64,000 bases of DNA from Rhizobium sp. Leaf306 (lineage in GTDB: Bacteria; Pseudomonadota; Alphaproteobacteria; Rhizobiales; Rhizobiaceae). The position numbers and the translations under genes were made by a program. Shown piece by piece: positions 24,412 through 32,575 of this stretch. The notes beneath the pieces are model-generated. The model did not search any database and was not told the origin of the DNA. It saw only the letters and a list, made by a program, of their open reading frames with translations. Where the stretch lies: positions 372,001 to 436,000 of the forward strand of contig NZ_LMNX01000002.1 of NCBI RefSeq assembly GCF_001423425.1, in the 5' to 3' direction. How positions within the stretch are numbered: position 1 is the stretch's first letter; each line of letters begins with the position of its first letter.

Positions 24412-25230
24412 TCACACTTTCGCCGCGGAGGCGACGCGAGCCCGCGTGATCGCCCAGATGCCAACAGCAACCATCGGTAGTGATAGCACCATGCCCATCG
24501 TTAGCCAATTGGTGCCGAGCAAATAGCCGAGCTGCACATCCGGTTCGCGGAAGAACTCGACAAAAATTCGGCAGAGCCCGTAGCCGAGGACGAACGCGCC
24601 GCAGATGGTGCCGGGTACACGAAGGGCCTTGAAACGATAGATCAGGAGTGCCAGCACCAGAAGCAGGATGATGCCTTCCAGGCCTGCTTCATAGAGTTGG
24701 CTCGGATGGCGGGCGAACGGGCCACCGGTCGGGAAGACGACAGCCCATGGTGCATCGCTCAACCGTCCCCAGAGTTCGCCGTTGACGAAGTTCGCAATGC
24801 GCCCGAACAGCAGGCCGAACGGCACGACGGCGGCGACGATGTCGAACATGCTCCAGACGGGAATGGCATGGCGGCGGGCAAACACGATCATCGCGATCGT
24901 CGCGCCGAGGAAACCGCCGTGGAAGGACATGCCGCCGTTCCAGATCTCGATCGCGCGGATCGGGTTTTCCAGGATCGGGCCTAGATCGTAAAACAGAATG
25001 TAGCCGATGCGGCCGCCGAGCACGACGCCTGCCGCGATCCAGACGAGGAAGTCGTCGAGATGGACCGCGGTCATCGGGGCCTGACCGTTGGGCCACAGTG
25101 ACGCGTTTGCGGTCAGCTTGCGGGCGTAAAGCCAGCCCAGCATGATACCGGCAACATAGGCAAGGCCATACCAGTGTACCGCAAGCGGCCCCAAGGAGAA
25201 CGCGACCGGATTTATCTCGGGAAATGGCAT
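24412..25230 (-). CDS. lgt: Prolipoprotein diacylglyceryl transferase
   Basis: From the ATG at 25230 the protein is 272 residues with seven membrane segments. It shows the Lgt signature GRIANFVNGELWGR, the SFHGGFLGA motif with the essential His, and ARHPSQLYEAGLEG. It transfers diacylglycerol to the lipobox Cys of prolipoproteins in the inner membrane, so it would modify the two lipoproteins encoded upstream in this window. A longer frame to 25314 adds a polar leader not seen in the family. It heads the lgt-methyltransferase-pgeF operon. Confidence 0.96.
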   Translation of the reverse strand: MPFPEINPVAFSLGPLAVHWYGLAYVAGIMLGWLYARKLTANASLWPNGQAPMTAVHLDDFLVWIAAGVVLGGRIGYILFYDLGPILENPIRAIEIWNGGMSFHGGFLGATIAMIVFARRHAIPVWSMFDIVAAVVPFGLLFGRIANFVNGELWGRLSDAPWAVVFPTGGPFARHPSQLYEAGLEGIILLLVLALLIYRFKALRVPGTICGAFVLGYGLCRIFVEFFREPDVQLGYLLGTNWLTMGMVLSLPMVAVGIWAITRARVASAAKV

Positions 25231-25464
25231 GAGAGCAAAAAAATGAAGCGCTTCGTACAAATTACAGGTGTCTCGCTTACTCACAGTCGTGTGAAAAGAT
25301 GGACTTGGGGACATCGCCGGTCAAGATGAATCTCATTCTGAGACGCGCGCAACAGTGGATGACGCTTGCAACGCGGCGACCCAAGCCCTACTTCAGATCC
25401 CATAGGACAAACACAGGCCGATATCGGGCCGATATCGCTGCCGATGGCAAGGAGACGGAACCTT

Positions 25465-25749
25465 ATGTCGACCGGAACGAACCGCATATTCGACGATTTC
25501 GCACGGCTGATGACGGACGCTGCCGGCGCTGCACAGGGTGTGCGCAAGGAAGTGGAGACGGCTTTCCATGCCCAGGCGGAACGGTTCCTTAACAACATGG
25601 ATCTGGTCAAGCGGGAGGAATTCGAAGCCGTTCGCGAGATGGCTGCCCGCGCCCGCGACGAGAATGTTGCGCTAAAGGCCCGTCTCGATGCGCTGGAGGC
25701 AAAATTCGGCCAGAGCCAGAGCCACGACCAGGGCCAGTCAGGTCAGTAA
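25465..25749 (+). CDS. UbiK-family accessory factor (BMFP domain)
   Basis: From the ATG at 25465 the protein is 94 residues. It is largely helical with a C-terminal coiled coil, and has the BMFP core VKREEFEAVREMAARARDE and LKARLDALEAK. In E. coli UbiK trimerises and helps the aerobic ubiquinone hydroxylation complex; the same family occurs widely in alphaproteobacteria. The gene is divergent from lgt with about 230 bases between. The frame upstream of 25465 has no family similarity. Confidence 0.85.
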   Translation: MSTGTNRIFDDFARLMTDAAGAAQGVRKEVETAFHAQAERFLNNMDLVKREEFEAVREMAARARDENVALKARLDALEAKFGQSQSHDQGQSGQ

Positions 25750-26287
25750 GCCACTTCAGATCCGGCCATAAACTGTGGCCCCTCAGGGGATTCGCAATCC
25801 CCGTTTGAGATCGCCGTCAAAGTCCAGCGCCAAAAGCCTGCGCGGCGATCTTTCCCAGCCTATTCGCGACTGAGCGTCATCGCGTCTAATCGGCACAGTC
25901 AGGCGTCTGTTTCGCCTCGCCAAATCCCCATAAATTTACAAAAAATTAAGCCCTGTGGACACTCTTAAAAAAGCCAGCGTCCAGAGTCATTTAACCATCC
26001 GTTCTGATCTCATGCGCGAACCGGTTTCGGGGTTCAATCCACGGAAATCGGCATTCAGGGGATGGCAGCCGGACTCCGTCTAGCTACACTGATTTTACAC
26101 GATGATTCGAAACGAGCCGGTGAGCTTCCGGTGGTGACCGATAGGTTACCGACGAGGCTGAAGGTAAGCTCCAGACAGGGTAACTCAGTTATTCTGGCGG
26201 CGACGAGCGATCATCGAAATGTAGTTCCGGTTAAGTGTTGGCGCGTTCCGCTCGAATTCGCAATCATTCCGGTCAAAAAGGTGCCGC
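25750..26287. other. Long intergenic region of unknown content
   Basis: Some 540 bases without a supported gene. A hairpin at about 25788-25800 (GGGGATT, three bases, AATCCCC) lies 40 bases after the UbiK stop and may end that transcript, though no T run follows. Next to it is GGCC-ATAAACTGT-GGCC (25767-25783). Bases 25920-26000 are A/T-rich. A possible 83-residue frame at 26062-26313 overlaps the next gene, and nothing in it looks like a protein family, so I did not call it. Confidence 0.5.
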
Positions 26288-26788
26288 ATGAGCCTCATGG
26301 AATTAAACGTTGAGCGTCAGTCGAACCCGGTGGACATGATCGAGTTCGTCGCAGCTTCCAACGATTGGACATTCGAACGGTCAGGCGAAGACGAGATCGC
26401 CATGACCGTGGAGGGTCGGTGGACGGACTACCACGTATCCTTCTCCTGGATGGAGGAGTTCGAGGCGCTGCATCTCGCCTGCGCCTTCGATCTGAAGATC
26501 CCCGATATCCGCGTGAACGAGGTCATCCGGCTTCTGTCCTACGTGAATGGTCAGACGCTGATGGGGCATTTCGACCTGTGGCGTCAGGAGGACGTGGTGA
26601 TCTTCCGCCAGTCGCTTCTGCTGGCCGGCGGTGCCGAGCCCACGAACCAGCAGGTCGAGGTTCTGTTTTCCAGCGCGCTTGATGCCTGCGAGGCCTATTA
26701 TCAGGCGTTCCAGTTCGTCGTCTGGTCCGGCATGGAAGCCAAGGCTGCCATGGATTGCGTTCTGTTCGAGACGGTCGGCGAGGCTTGA
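26288..26788 (+). CDS. YbjN-domain protein
   Basis: The 166-residue protein is a single YbjN/type III secretion chaperone-like domain: MIEFVAASNDWTFERSGEDE, SWMEEFEALHLACAFDLKIP, NGQTLMGHFDLW and a C-terminal ALDACEAYYQAFQFVVW. In alphaproteobacteria this protein usually sits directly before proC, as here: its TGA overlaps the proC ATG by one base. Its role is not established; E. coli YbjN affects stress and motility phenotypes. It is cytoplasmic with no signal peptide. Confidence 0.88.
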   Translation: MSLMELNVERQSNPVDMIEFVAASNDWTFERSGEDEIAMTVEGRWTDYHVSFSWMEEFEALHLACAFDLKIPDIRVNEVIRLLSYVNGQTLMGHFDLWRQEDVVIFRQSLLLAGGAEPTNQQVEVLFSSALDACEAYYQAFQFVVWSGMEAKAAMDCVLFETVGEA

Positions 26789-27603
26789 TGGCGTTGCAGC
26801 TGGGTTCGATCGTTCTCGTCGGTGCCGGCAATATGGGCGGCGCCATGCTTTCCGGCTGGTTGAAGAACGGCGTTCCCGGCGCATCCGTCACCGTCGTTGA
26901 CCCATCGCCGTCCGAGGCGATGAGAGCGATGATGTCCGACGCCGGCGCAACGCATGTTACGGCACTTCCAAACGGTGCGTCGGCAGATATCCTGTTTCTC
27001 GCGGTCAAGCCGCAGCTGATGGATGCCGTTCTGCCGCCGCTGAAGCCTGTGGTCGGCGCTTCGACAGTCGTCGTCTCGGTCGCAGCCGGCAAGACGCTGT
27101 CCTCCATGCAGATCCATCTCGGGGACGGTGCAATGGTGCGCGCCATGCCGAACACGCCGGCCATGATCGGCCGTGGCGTGACCGGTGCCTATGCCAACGA
27201 CAAGGTGTCGGCCGCCCAGCGCGATGCGGTGCATGCGCTCTTGAAGGTCAGCGGTCCGGTGGAATGGGTTTCGAGCGAGGCGGATATCGATGCCGTCACC
27301 GCCGTTTCCGGCAGTGGCCCGGCCTATGTCTTCTATCTGGTCGAATGCATGGCGGAGGCCGGGCGCAAAGCCGGTCTTCCTGCCGATCTTGCGATGCGGC
27401 TTGCGCGCGAAACCGTGTCGGGTGCGGGAGAACTTCTGCACCAGTCGACCGAGGATGCCTCAAGGCTTCGCCAGAACGTGACGTCTCCGGGCGGCACCAC
27501 GGCTGCTGCCCTCTCCGTGCTAATGGCAGACGATGGGATGCAGCCGCTGTTCGACAAGGCAATCGAGGCAGCGCGGAGCCGCGCGGAAGAACTGGGACGC
27601 TGA
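26788..27603 (+). CDS. proC: Pyrroline-5-carboxylate reductase
   Basis: From the ATG at 26788 the protein is 271 residues. It has the Rossmann loop VLVGAGNMGGAML, the AVKPQLM segment, VRAMPNTPAMIGRGVTG, AVSGSGPAYVF and the C-terminal VTSPGGTTAAAL, all ProC hallmarks. It performs the last step of proline synthesis with NAD(P)H. Translation is coupled to the preceding YbjN gene by a one-base overlap, and csaA follows after six bases. Confidence 0.96.
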   Translation: MALQLGSIVLVGAGNMGGAMLSGWLKNGVPGASVTVVDPSPSEAMRAMMSDAGATHVTALPNGASADILFLAVKPQLMDAVLPPLKPVVGASTVVVSVAAGKTLSSMQIHLGDGAMVRAMPNTPAMIGRGVTGAYANDKVSAAQRDAVHALLKVSGPVEWVSSEADIDAVTAVSGSGPAYVFYLVECMAEAGRKAGLPADLAMRLARETVSGAGELLHQSTEDASRLRQNVTSPGGTTAAALSVLMADDGMQPLFDKAIEAARSRAEELGR

Positions 27604-27609
27604 GCAGCC

Positions 27610-27951
27610 ATGTCTGACGAGATAAGCTTTGCCGACTTCGAGAAGGTCGATATCCGGGTTGGCACGATCGTCGAGGTCGAGCCGTTTCCGGAAGCCCGCA
27701 AGCCGGCCTTCAAGCTGAAGATCGATTTCGGGCCTGAGATCGGCGTCAAGAAATCGTCGGCGCAGATTACCGTCCACTATACGCCTGAAACGCTGCTCGG
27801 ACGCCAGGTGCTGGGCGTCGTCAATTTTCCGCCGCGCCAGATCGGGCCGGTCCGTTCCGAAGTGCTGACGCTTGGCTTTGAAGACGAGAACGGCGCGATC
27901 GTTCTGGCTGCCGTCGAGCAGGGCGTTCCAAACGGCAAGAAGATGATGTGA
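27610..27951 (+). CDS. csaA: CsaA-type tRNA-binding domain protein
   Basis: The 113-residue protein is a stand-alone tRNA-binding OB-fold domain: [39 protein letters not shown] and [12 protein letters not shown] are typical of CsaA. The homologue in Bacillus binds secretory precursors and SecA, and the fold binds tRNA-like structures. It is the third gene of the YbjN-proC-csaA unit, with six bases to proC. No terminator of the usual kind was seen in the 71 bases to the convergent kinase gene. Confidence 0.92.
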   Translation: MSDEISFADFEKVDIRVGTIVEVEPFPEARKPAFKLKIDFGPEIGVKKSSAQITVHYTPETLLGRQVLGVVNFPPRQIGPVRSEVLTLGFEDENGAIVLAAVEQGVPNGKKMM

Positions 27952-28022
27952 TCAGGCAACGCCGTCTTCAATAAACGTCTTAGTTTTCTCCCCAGTCCAG
28001 CATGTTGCCGATAGCGGTCCGC

Positions 28023-29402
28023 TCAGGCCGGAACGCGAACGATTGCCCTCAAGCCACCGCTCGGACTGTCGTCCAGCGTGACATTGCCGCCATGCGAGCG
28101 GGCGATGTCGCGGGCGATCGCGAGGCCGAGGCCGGTTCCGGATGCATCGAGATTGCGGGCCTCGTCGAGCCTGTGGAATGGCTTGAACACGTCCTCGCGG
28201 GATTGCGCAGGAACGCCCGGGCCGTCGTCATCGAGGGTCAATGTCAGCCATTTGGCGCTGTGGCGCGCATCGATATGCAGGTTGTCGGCATAGCGCTGGC
28301 TGTTTGAGACGAGGTTTCCAAGCAGGCGGTTGAAGGCGTTCGGCCTGACGGCGATCTCGTCGTCGCCCTCGATGTGGTAGGTGAGGATCTGCCCGTGCAG
28401 GCTGAAACTTACGCGGAATTTCTCTAGAAGCTCGCTCAGATACAGCGTACCGAAGTCCTCCTCGGCCTCGCCCTTGGCAAATGCCAGATAGCCCTCCAGC
28501 ATAGACTGCATGTCTTCGACATCCTGTTCCATGCCGGCGAGCTCAGGCTTGTTGCCGGCAAGTGCCAGCTGCAGCTTGAATCGGGTGAGGATGGTGCGCA
28601 GGTCGTGGCTGATGCCGGCCAGCATCGCGGTGCGCTGCTCCATCTGCCGTTCGAGCCGTTCGCGCATCTGGATGAAGGCAAGGCCCGCGCGCCTTACCTC
28701 GTCTGCGCCGCGCGGCGAAAAGCCTTCGGTCTTTTGTCCCTTGCCGAAACTTTCTGCCGCCTGGGCAAGTCTCAGGATCGGGCGGATCTGGCCGCGCAGG
28801 AACAGGATCGAAATCACCACCAGCACGAAGGCGGTGCCGATCATCCAGATCAGGAAGATGTGGGTGTTGGACGCGTAGGTAGAGCCGCGTCTGGCAAACA
28901 CCCGCAGCACCCGTTCGTCCATTTTTACGCGGATCTCGACGAGCCGACTGTCGCCTACCGTATCGATCCAGAACGGCATGCGGATCTGACTGCTCAACTG
29001 TTCGGCAAGGATGTTGTCGAGGATCGCGAAGAAGGGGCGCTGGCGGGGCGGCGGGAGCTGGCCGTTCTCCTCGATTGCAATCGTCAGGCCGAGAGAGCTG
29101 TCGGCGATACGGCTGACTTCGTTGTAGTTGCTGTCCTGCGGATAACTGCGGATGATTTCGATAATGGCGGCGATGTCGCGAACGGTGCCTTCAGACAGGC
29201 GCTCCGTCACCATTCGCCAGTGGCGTTCCATGAACACCGCGGCGACGACCGTCTGCAGCAGAAGCATGGGGAGAATGACGATCAGCAACGAACGGGTGTA
29301 GAGGCCCGTCGGCAGCCAGCGACGCAGCCAGCGCGTGAACGGACGCCAACCGGGGAGGGTAAACCGGCTGGTCTCTCGCTTCAGCGTGTTGAAAATTGCC
29401 AT
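28023..29402 (-). CDS. EnvZ-like sensor histidine kinase
   Basis: The 459-residue protein has two membrane segments (about 38-58 and 182-202) around a periplasmic domain of about 120 residues, then HAMP, a dimerisation domain with GISHDLRTILTR (phospho-acceptor His266), an N-box (NRLLGNLVSNSQRYAD), DDDGPGVP and GTGLGL. It should phosphorylate the response regulator encoded 39 bases upstream. The set MarR-regulator-kinase on one strand resembles the petP-petR region known from Rhodobacter, which controls the bc1 complex, with a kinase added. The signal is unknown. Confidence 0.92.
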   Translation of the reverse strand: MAIFNTLKRETSRFTLPGWRPFTRWLRRWLPTGLYTRSLLIVILPMLLLQTVVAAVFMERHWRMVTERLSEGTVRDIAAIIEIIRSYPQDSNYNEVSRIADSSLGLTIAIEENGQLPPPRQRPFFAILDNILAEQLSSQIRMPFWIDTVGDSRLVEIRVKMDERVLRVFARRGSTYASNTHIFLIWMIGTAFVLVVISILFLRGQIRPILRLAQAAESFGKGQKTEGFSPRGADEVRRAGLAFIQMRERLERQMEQRTAMLAGISHDLRTILTRFKLQLALAGNKPELAGMEQDVEDMQSMLEGYLAFAKGEAEEDFGTLYLSELLEKFRVSFSLHGQILTYHIEGDDEIAVRPNAFNRLLGNLVSNSQRYADNLHIDARHSAKWLTLTLDDDGPGVPAQSREDVFKPFHRLDEARNLDASGTGLGLAIARDIARSHGGNVTLDDSPSGGLRAIVRVPA

Positions 29403-29441
29403 TCGCCGCCCGTTATCGTCCTGTCGTCGGTCTCTTGTGCA

Positions 29442-30140
29442 TCAGTCGATACTCAGCCTGTACCCGATGCCACGCACGGTCTGGAGATAGACCGGGTTGG
29501 CGGGGTCTTCTTCGATCTTACGACGCAGCCGGTTGATCTGCACGTCGATTGTGCGCTCGCCGACATCCGTATCGTCCCCGATCAGTTCGTGGCGGGGGAT
29601 CGTTTCGCCGGCGCGCAAGGCAAACAGCATCATGATTTCCTGTTCGCGGTCGGTCAGGCGGATCGTCTCGGCCGCCTTGCGCAGTTCCTTGCGCGGGATC
29701 GAGAAGGTGAACGGACCAAACATGATCTGCTCGATCTTCGGTGCATCGGCCGAGCTGCTGCGGCGCAGGATGTTGTTGATGCGCAGGACCAGTTCGCGCG
29801 GATCGAAGGGTTTTGACAGGTAATCGTCGGCACCTGCCTCGAGACCGGCGATGCGCGATTCTGCCTCGACCCGTGCCGTCAGGAGGATGACCGGGGTGGT
29901 CTTCTTTTCATAAAGCGACTGGGTGAGCGACAGGCCTGTTTCGCCCGGCATCATCACGTCGAGAATGATGAGGTCGAAATGCAGTCCTTCCAACTTGCGC
30001 CGCGCTTCGGCGGCATCTCCCGCGACCGTGATGCGGAAACCCTGCTCCACCAGATAGCGGTTGAGGAGATCGCGGATGCGGGTGTCGTCGTCGACAACGA
30101 GAAGGTGAGGGGCGTCGTCCAAAAGCGGTGTATTGGTCAT
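29442..30140 (-). CDS. OmpR-family response regulator, PetR-like
   Basis: The 232-residue protein has a receiver domain with the acidic pair in VVDDD, phospho-acceptor Asp61 (ILDVMMPG), Thr in LLTAR and Lys in SKPFDPREL, then a winged-helix DNA-binding domain (about 135-230) ending ERTIDVQINRLRRKIE and VRGIGYRLSID. It is the middle gene between a MarR regulator (13 bases upstream) and the kinase. Rhodobacter PetR has the same layout beside a MarR protein, so I suggest a PetR-like role in control of respiratory genes, by analogy only. Confidence 0.93.
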   Translation of the reverse strand: MTNTPLLDDAPHLLVVDDDTRIRDLLNRYLVEQGFRITVAGDAAEARRKLEGLHFDLIILDVMMPGETGLSLTQSLYEKKTTPVILLTARVEAESRIAGLEAGADDYLSKPFDPRELVLRINNILRRSSSADAPKIEQIMFGPFTFSIPRKELRKAAETIRLTDREQEIMMLFALRAGETIPRHELIGDDTDVGERTIDVQINRLRRKIEEDPANPVYLQTVRGIGYRLSID

Positions 30141-30153
30141 CTGTCTGTCCCGG

Positions 30154-30678
30154 TCAGATATCCTGACTGATGTCGATATCAGAAATCACGAGGTTCGGGT
30201 CACGTCCACGCATCCGTTGAAGGAAAAGGGTTACGCTTCCCCGCATCCCGGGGGTGAAGTCTTCCATGGCGCGTGCGATACGCTTGGATTGCGGCTCGCA
30301 CAGGGCCAGCGCCAGTTCGCGGCCGGCAAGGGTCGGATAGAGGCGGCGCTGTCTGCGATCCTTGGCCCCGGCCATCTGCCGGATATAGCCAGTCTCGATC
30401 AACTGCTTCAGGACGCGGGCGAGGCTCTGCTTGGTGATCTGCAGCAGGTCAAGAAGATCCGTCACCATCATCCCCGGCTGGCGGCAGACGAAATAGACAA
30501 CCCGATGGTGGGCGCGCCCCATGCCGATCTTCGCCAGGATAGCGTCTGGATCGGACACGAAGTCGCGATAGGCAAAGAAGAACAGCTCGATCGCTTCGAA
30601 ATCGATCTGGCCCTCGTCGACCACGGGCATCTGTGGCGGGACTTTCTTGACGGCTTTTCCCGTCGCTGCAGGCGGCAC
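30154..30678 (-). CDS. MarR-family regulator, PetP-like
   Basis: The 174-residue protein has a winged helix-turn-helix of MarR type: MGRAHHRVVYFVCRQPGM, TDLLDLLQITKQSLARVL as recognition part and AKDRRQRRLYPT as wing. The C-terminal part (CEPQSKRIARAMEDF) would form the dimer helices. It is the first gene of the operon with a PetR-like response regulator and a kinase. The ligand is unknown. Its start at 30678 leaves a 216-base divergent gap to a small peptide gene. Confidence 0.88.
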   Translation of the reverse strand: MPPAATGKAVKKVPPQMPVVDEGQIDFEAIELFFFAYRDFVSDPDAILAKIGMGRAHHRVVYFVCRQPGMMVTDLLDLLQITKQSLARVLKQLIETGYIRQMAGAKDRRQRRLYPTLAGRELALALCEPQSKRIARAMEDFTPGMRGSVTLFLQRMRGRDPNLVISDIDISQDI

Positions 30679-30894
30679 GCCGTTTCCTTTCGCTCGCTAC
30701 GTCTTCATCGTGAGAAGCTGTTTAACGTAATCCTTTTGCGCTGTCGCCCGTGATAAATCGCTCTGGCGGTCAAAATTCGACCGGTTGTGTTGCTTTCAGG
30801 GAGAACACGCACTTTCTTTTGCGCGCACGACTTGTCCGGCGGAACCTTTATCCCCAAGCGCCATTATTCCCAGCGAACGACTGGAGATTATTCA

Positions 30895-31089
30895 ATGAAC
30901 GCGCACACTTATTCCGCAATGCCGCCGATCGAGCTGAACCAGACCAAGGCCGAAGCTCATCCGCTGCGCCCGGTCTTCATCACGGTGATTGCGCTGAAAG
31001 TCGTCGTCTCGGCATTTCTGCTGGCGACTGTTTCGCTGGCCCCGCCGGTTGCTGCTGAAGGCACGTATCTGGCCGCCGCTATCAACTGA
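30895..31089 (+). CDS. Small predicted membrane or exported peptide, 64 residues
   Basis: The frame starts at an ATG nine bases after GGAG. The first 33 residues are polar; a hydrophobic stretch follows (VFITVIALKVVVSAFLLATV) and the peptide ends in LAAAIN. This is a single membrane segment rather than a standard signal peptide, because the polar N-terminus is long. It lies divergent from the MarR gene and 69 bases before an MBL hydrolase. I do not recognise a family; coding is supported by the ribosome site and the coherent hydrophobic segment only. Confidence 0.5.
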   Translation: MNAHTYSAMPPIELNQTKAEAHPLRPVFITVIALKVVVSAFLLATVSLAPPVAAEGTYLAAAIN

Positions 31090-31157
31090 TTTTGAGGCTG
31101 TCATCGGCAAGCCTTCCGGCTATGAAGAACGACAACGTTCAGGGCAGGACAGGCATT

Positions 31158-31805
31158 ATGGGTCGATTGCAGGCAAGCGTCATTCCGGTGACGCCATTTC
31201 AACAAAACTGTACCGTCTTCTTTGACGACGATACAAAGACAGGCGTCATTGTCGACCCAGGCGGTGACATCGGGGTTATTCTGGACCTCGTGCGCAAAAG
31301 TGGCATTACCCTTTCCGAGATCTGGCTGACCCACGGGCATATCGATCATGCCGGAGGTGCCGATGAACTTCGCGAGGTGCTCGGCATTCCGGTCGTCGGA
31401 CCCCACCGCGACGATCTTCCCCTTCTTGAAAACCTTGAAAAGCAGGCTCAGATGTTCGGTGTCGACGGCGACGTCCGCAACGTCGTGCCTGATCGGTTTC
31501 TTGACGAAGGCGAAACAATCTCGTTCGGCGAGCATGTGTTCGAGGTTTTTCATTGTCCGGGACATTCGCCCGGTCACATCATATTCTACAACAGAGATAA
31601 CGCCTTCGCACATCTTGGCGACGTGCTGTTTGCCGGGTCGGTCGGACGGACCGACCTACCCGGAGGCGATCACGCGACCCTGATGGACTCGATCCGCACC
31701 AAGGTTCTGCCACTGGGAGACGAGGTAGGTTTTCTCTGCGGTCACGGACCGGGAAGCCGGATCGGCGACGAGCGCCGCAGCAATCCATTCCTGAAGGGCC
31801 TGTAG
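31158..31805 (+). CDS. MBL-fold hydrolase, glyoxalase II-like (YcbL type)
   Basis: From the ATG at 31158 the protein is 215 residues, a single metallo-beta-lactamase domain with the metal motif THGHIDHAGG, the following CPGHSPGH, LGDVLFAGSVGRTDLPGG and CGHGPGS. This is the short YcbL-type relative of glyoxalase II, usually a zinc thioesterase acting on glutathione thioesters. The substrate cannot be told from sequence. Its end is 26 bases from a terminator shared with the convergent cold-shock gene. Confidence 0.9.
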   Translation: MGRLQASVIPVTPFQQNCTVFFDDDTKTGVIVDPGGDIGVILDLVRKSGITLSEIWLTHGHIDHAGGADELREVLGIPVVGPHRDDLPLLENLEKQAQMFGVDGDVRNVVPDRFLDEGETISFGEHVFEVFHCPGHSPGHIIFYNRDNAFAHLGDVLFAGSVGRTDLPGGDHATLMDSIRTKVLPLGDEVGFLCGHGPGSRIGDERRSNPFLKGL

Positions 31806-31830
31806 CCGGCAACCGGTATCACGGGCATAA

Positions 31831-31853
31831 AAAAACCCGGCATCACTGCCGGG
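31831..31853 (-). terminator. Terminator of the cold-shock gene
   Basis: A seven-base stem (31836-31842 with 31847-31853) with a four-base loop is followed on the minus strand by seven T. It lies 30 bases downstream of the cold-shock stop codon. Confidence 0.88.
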
Positions 31854-31883
31854 CTCCAACTGGAATGAGCGAGCTTTTGAAGC

Positions 31884-32099
31884 TCAACCGGAGATCTGCA
31901 GATTGACGGCCTTGGGGCCTTTTCCGCGACGATCCGGTTCCGTGTCGAAGCTTACTTTCTGGTTTTCAGTCAGCCCGGACAGGCCGGAAGCCTGTACGGC
32001 GGAGATATGAACGAAGATATCGGCGCCACCGTTGTCTGGTTTGATAAAGCCGAATCCCTTGTCCGTATTGAAGAATTTCACAGTGCCAGTCTCGGCCAT
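31884..32099 (-). CDS. Cold-shock domain protein (CspA family)
   Basis: The 71-residue protein is a single cold-shock domain with the RNA-binding motifs KGFGFIKP (RNP1) and DIFVHIS (RNP2). It begins MAETGTVKFFNTDKGF, as in other rhizobial CspA proteins. It binds single-stranded RNA and DNA and serves as an RNA chaperone. It is monocistronic with a terminator behind it and a long non-coding region in front, in keeping with the long leaders of cold-shock mRNAs. Confidence 0.95.
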   Translation of the reverse strand: MAETGTVKFFNTDKGFGFIKPDNGGADIFVHISAVQASGLSGLTENQKVSFDTEPDRRGKGPKAVNLQISG

Positions 32100-32575
32100 G
32101 CAGCAGGTCCTTTTCCTTCTGTCCGTGTTCAGCGGCGGACAGCATCAGAGTGTGCCCTCACGGGCGGCGGCAGGCAGCTTTAAGAAAGGGTCCCTGTGTT
32201 TACCGCGGCGACTGGCAGATAAGGTATAAAACCAAGCCCCAGTTCCCGCCCGAAGTCTTGGCGCCTTCGGAGCGCGTCATTATAGGTCTTCCCATGCTCG
32301 TAAATTGCCCGAACATGGACAGAGTGCTGTGTTTATCAAAAATTGGCAAGAAAAAGTTTTTTGAAAGGCAGGCCCGTTCCAGCCTGCCTCATTTGGCCAA
32401 AAGCGCTGGAAATGCGGGCTTTGCGCATGGTCCGAAGTAAGTTGGATGGGCAACGGATCGCTGGCGATGCTTCGCCCGATCGGCTCTATGCCTGTTCGCG
32501 TCATGTTTGTAGCCGTTTCCCAACGTCTACACTCTCTGCGGGAAGTCCACTGCGAACCGGTGAAAGTACGGACGG
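32100..32575. other. Intergenic region upstream of the cold-shock gene
   Basis: About 475 bases without a supported gene. The part next to 32100 must hold the promoter and leader of the cold-shock gene. An eight-base perfect stem at 32366-32373 with 32382-32389 is followed on the minus strand by TTTC and a second T run (positions 32351-32365), so it may terminate a minus-strand transcript coming from the EAL gene or a short RNA between 32390 and 32575. Short frames in this interval have no family features. Confidence 0.5.

Noticed and set aside
26028-26045. GGTTCAATCC, similar to a tRNA T-loop
   Set aside because: The flanking bases cannot form the T stem or an acceptor stem, so no tRNA is present.
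26062-26313. 83-codon plus-strand frame upstream of the YbjN gene
   Set aside because: No ribosome site, no family features, and it overlaps the YbjN start.
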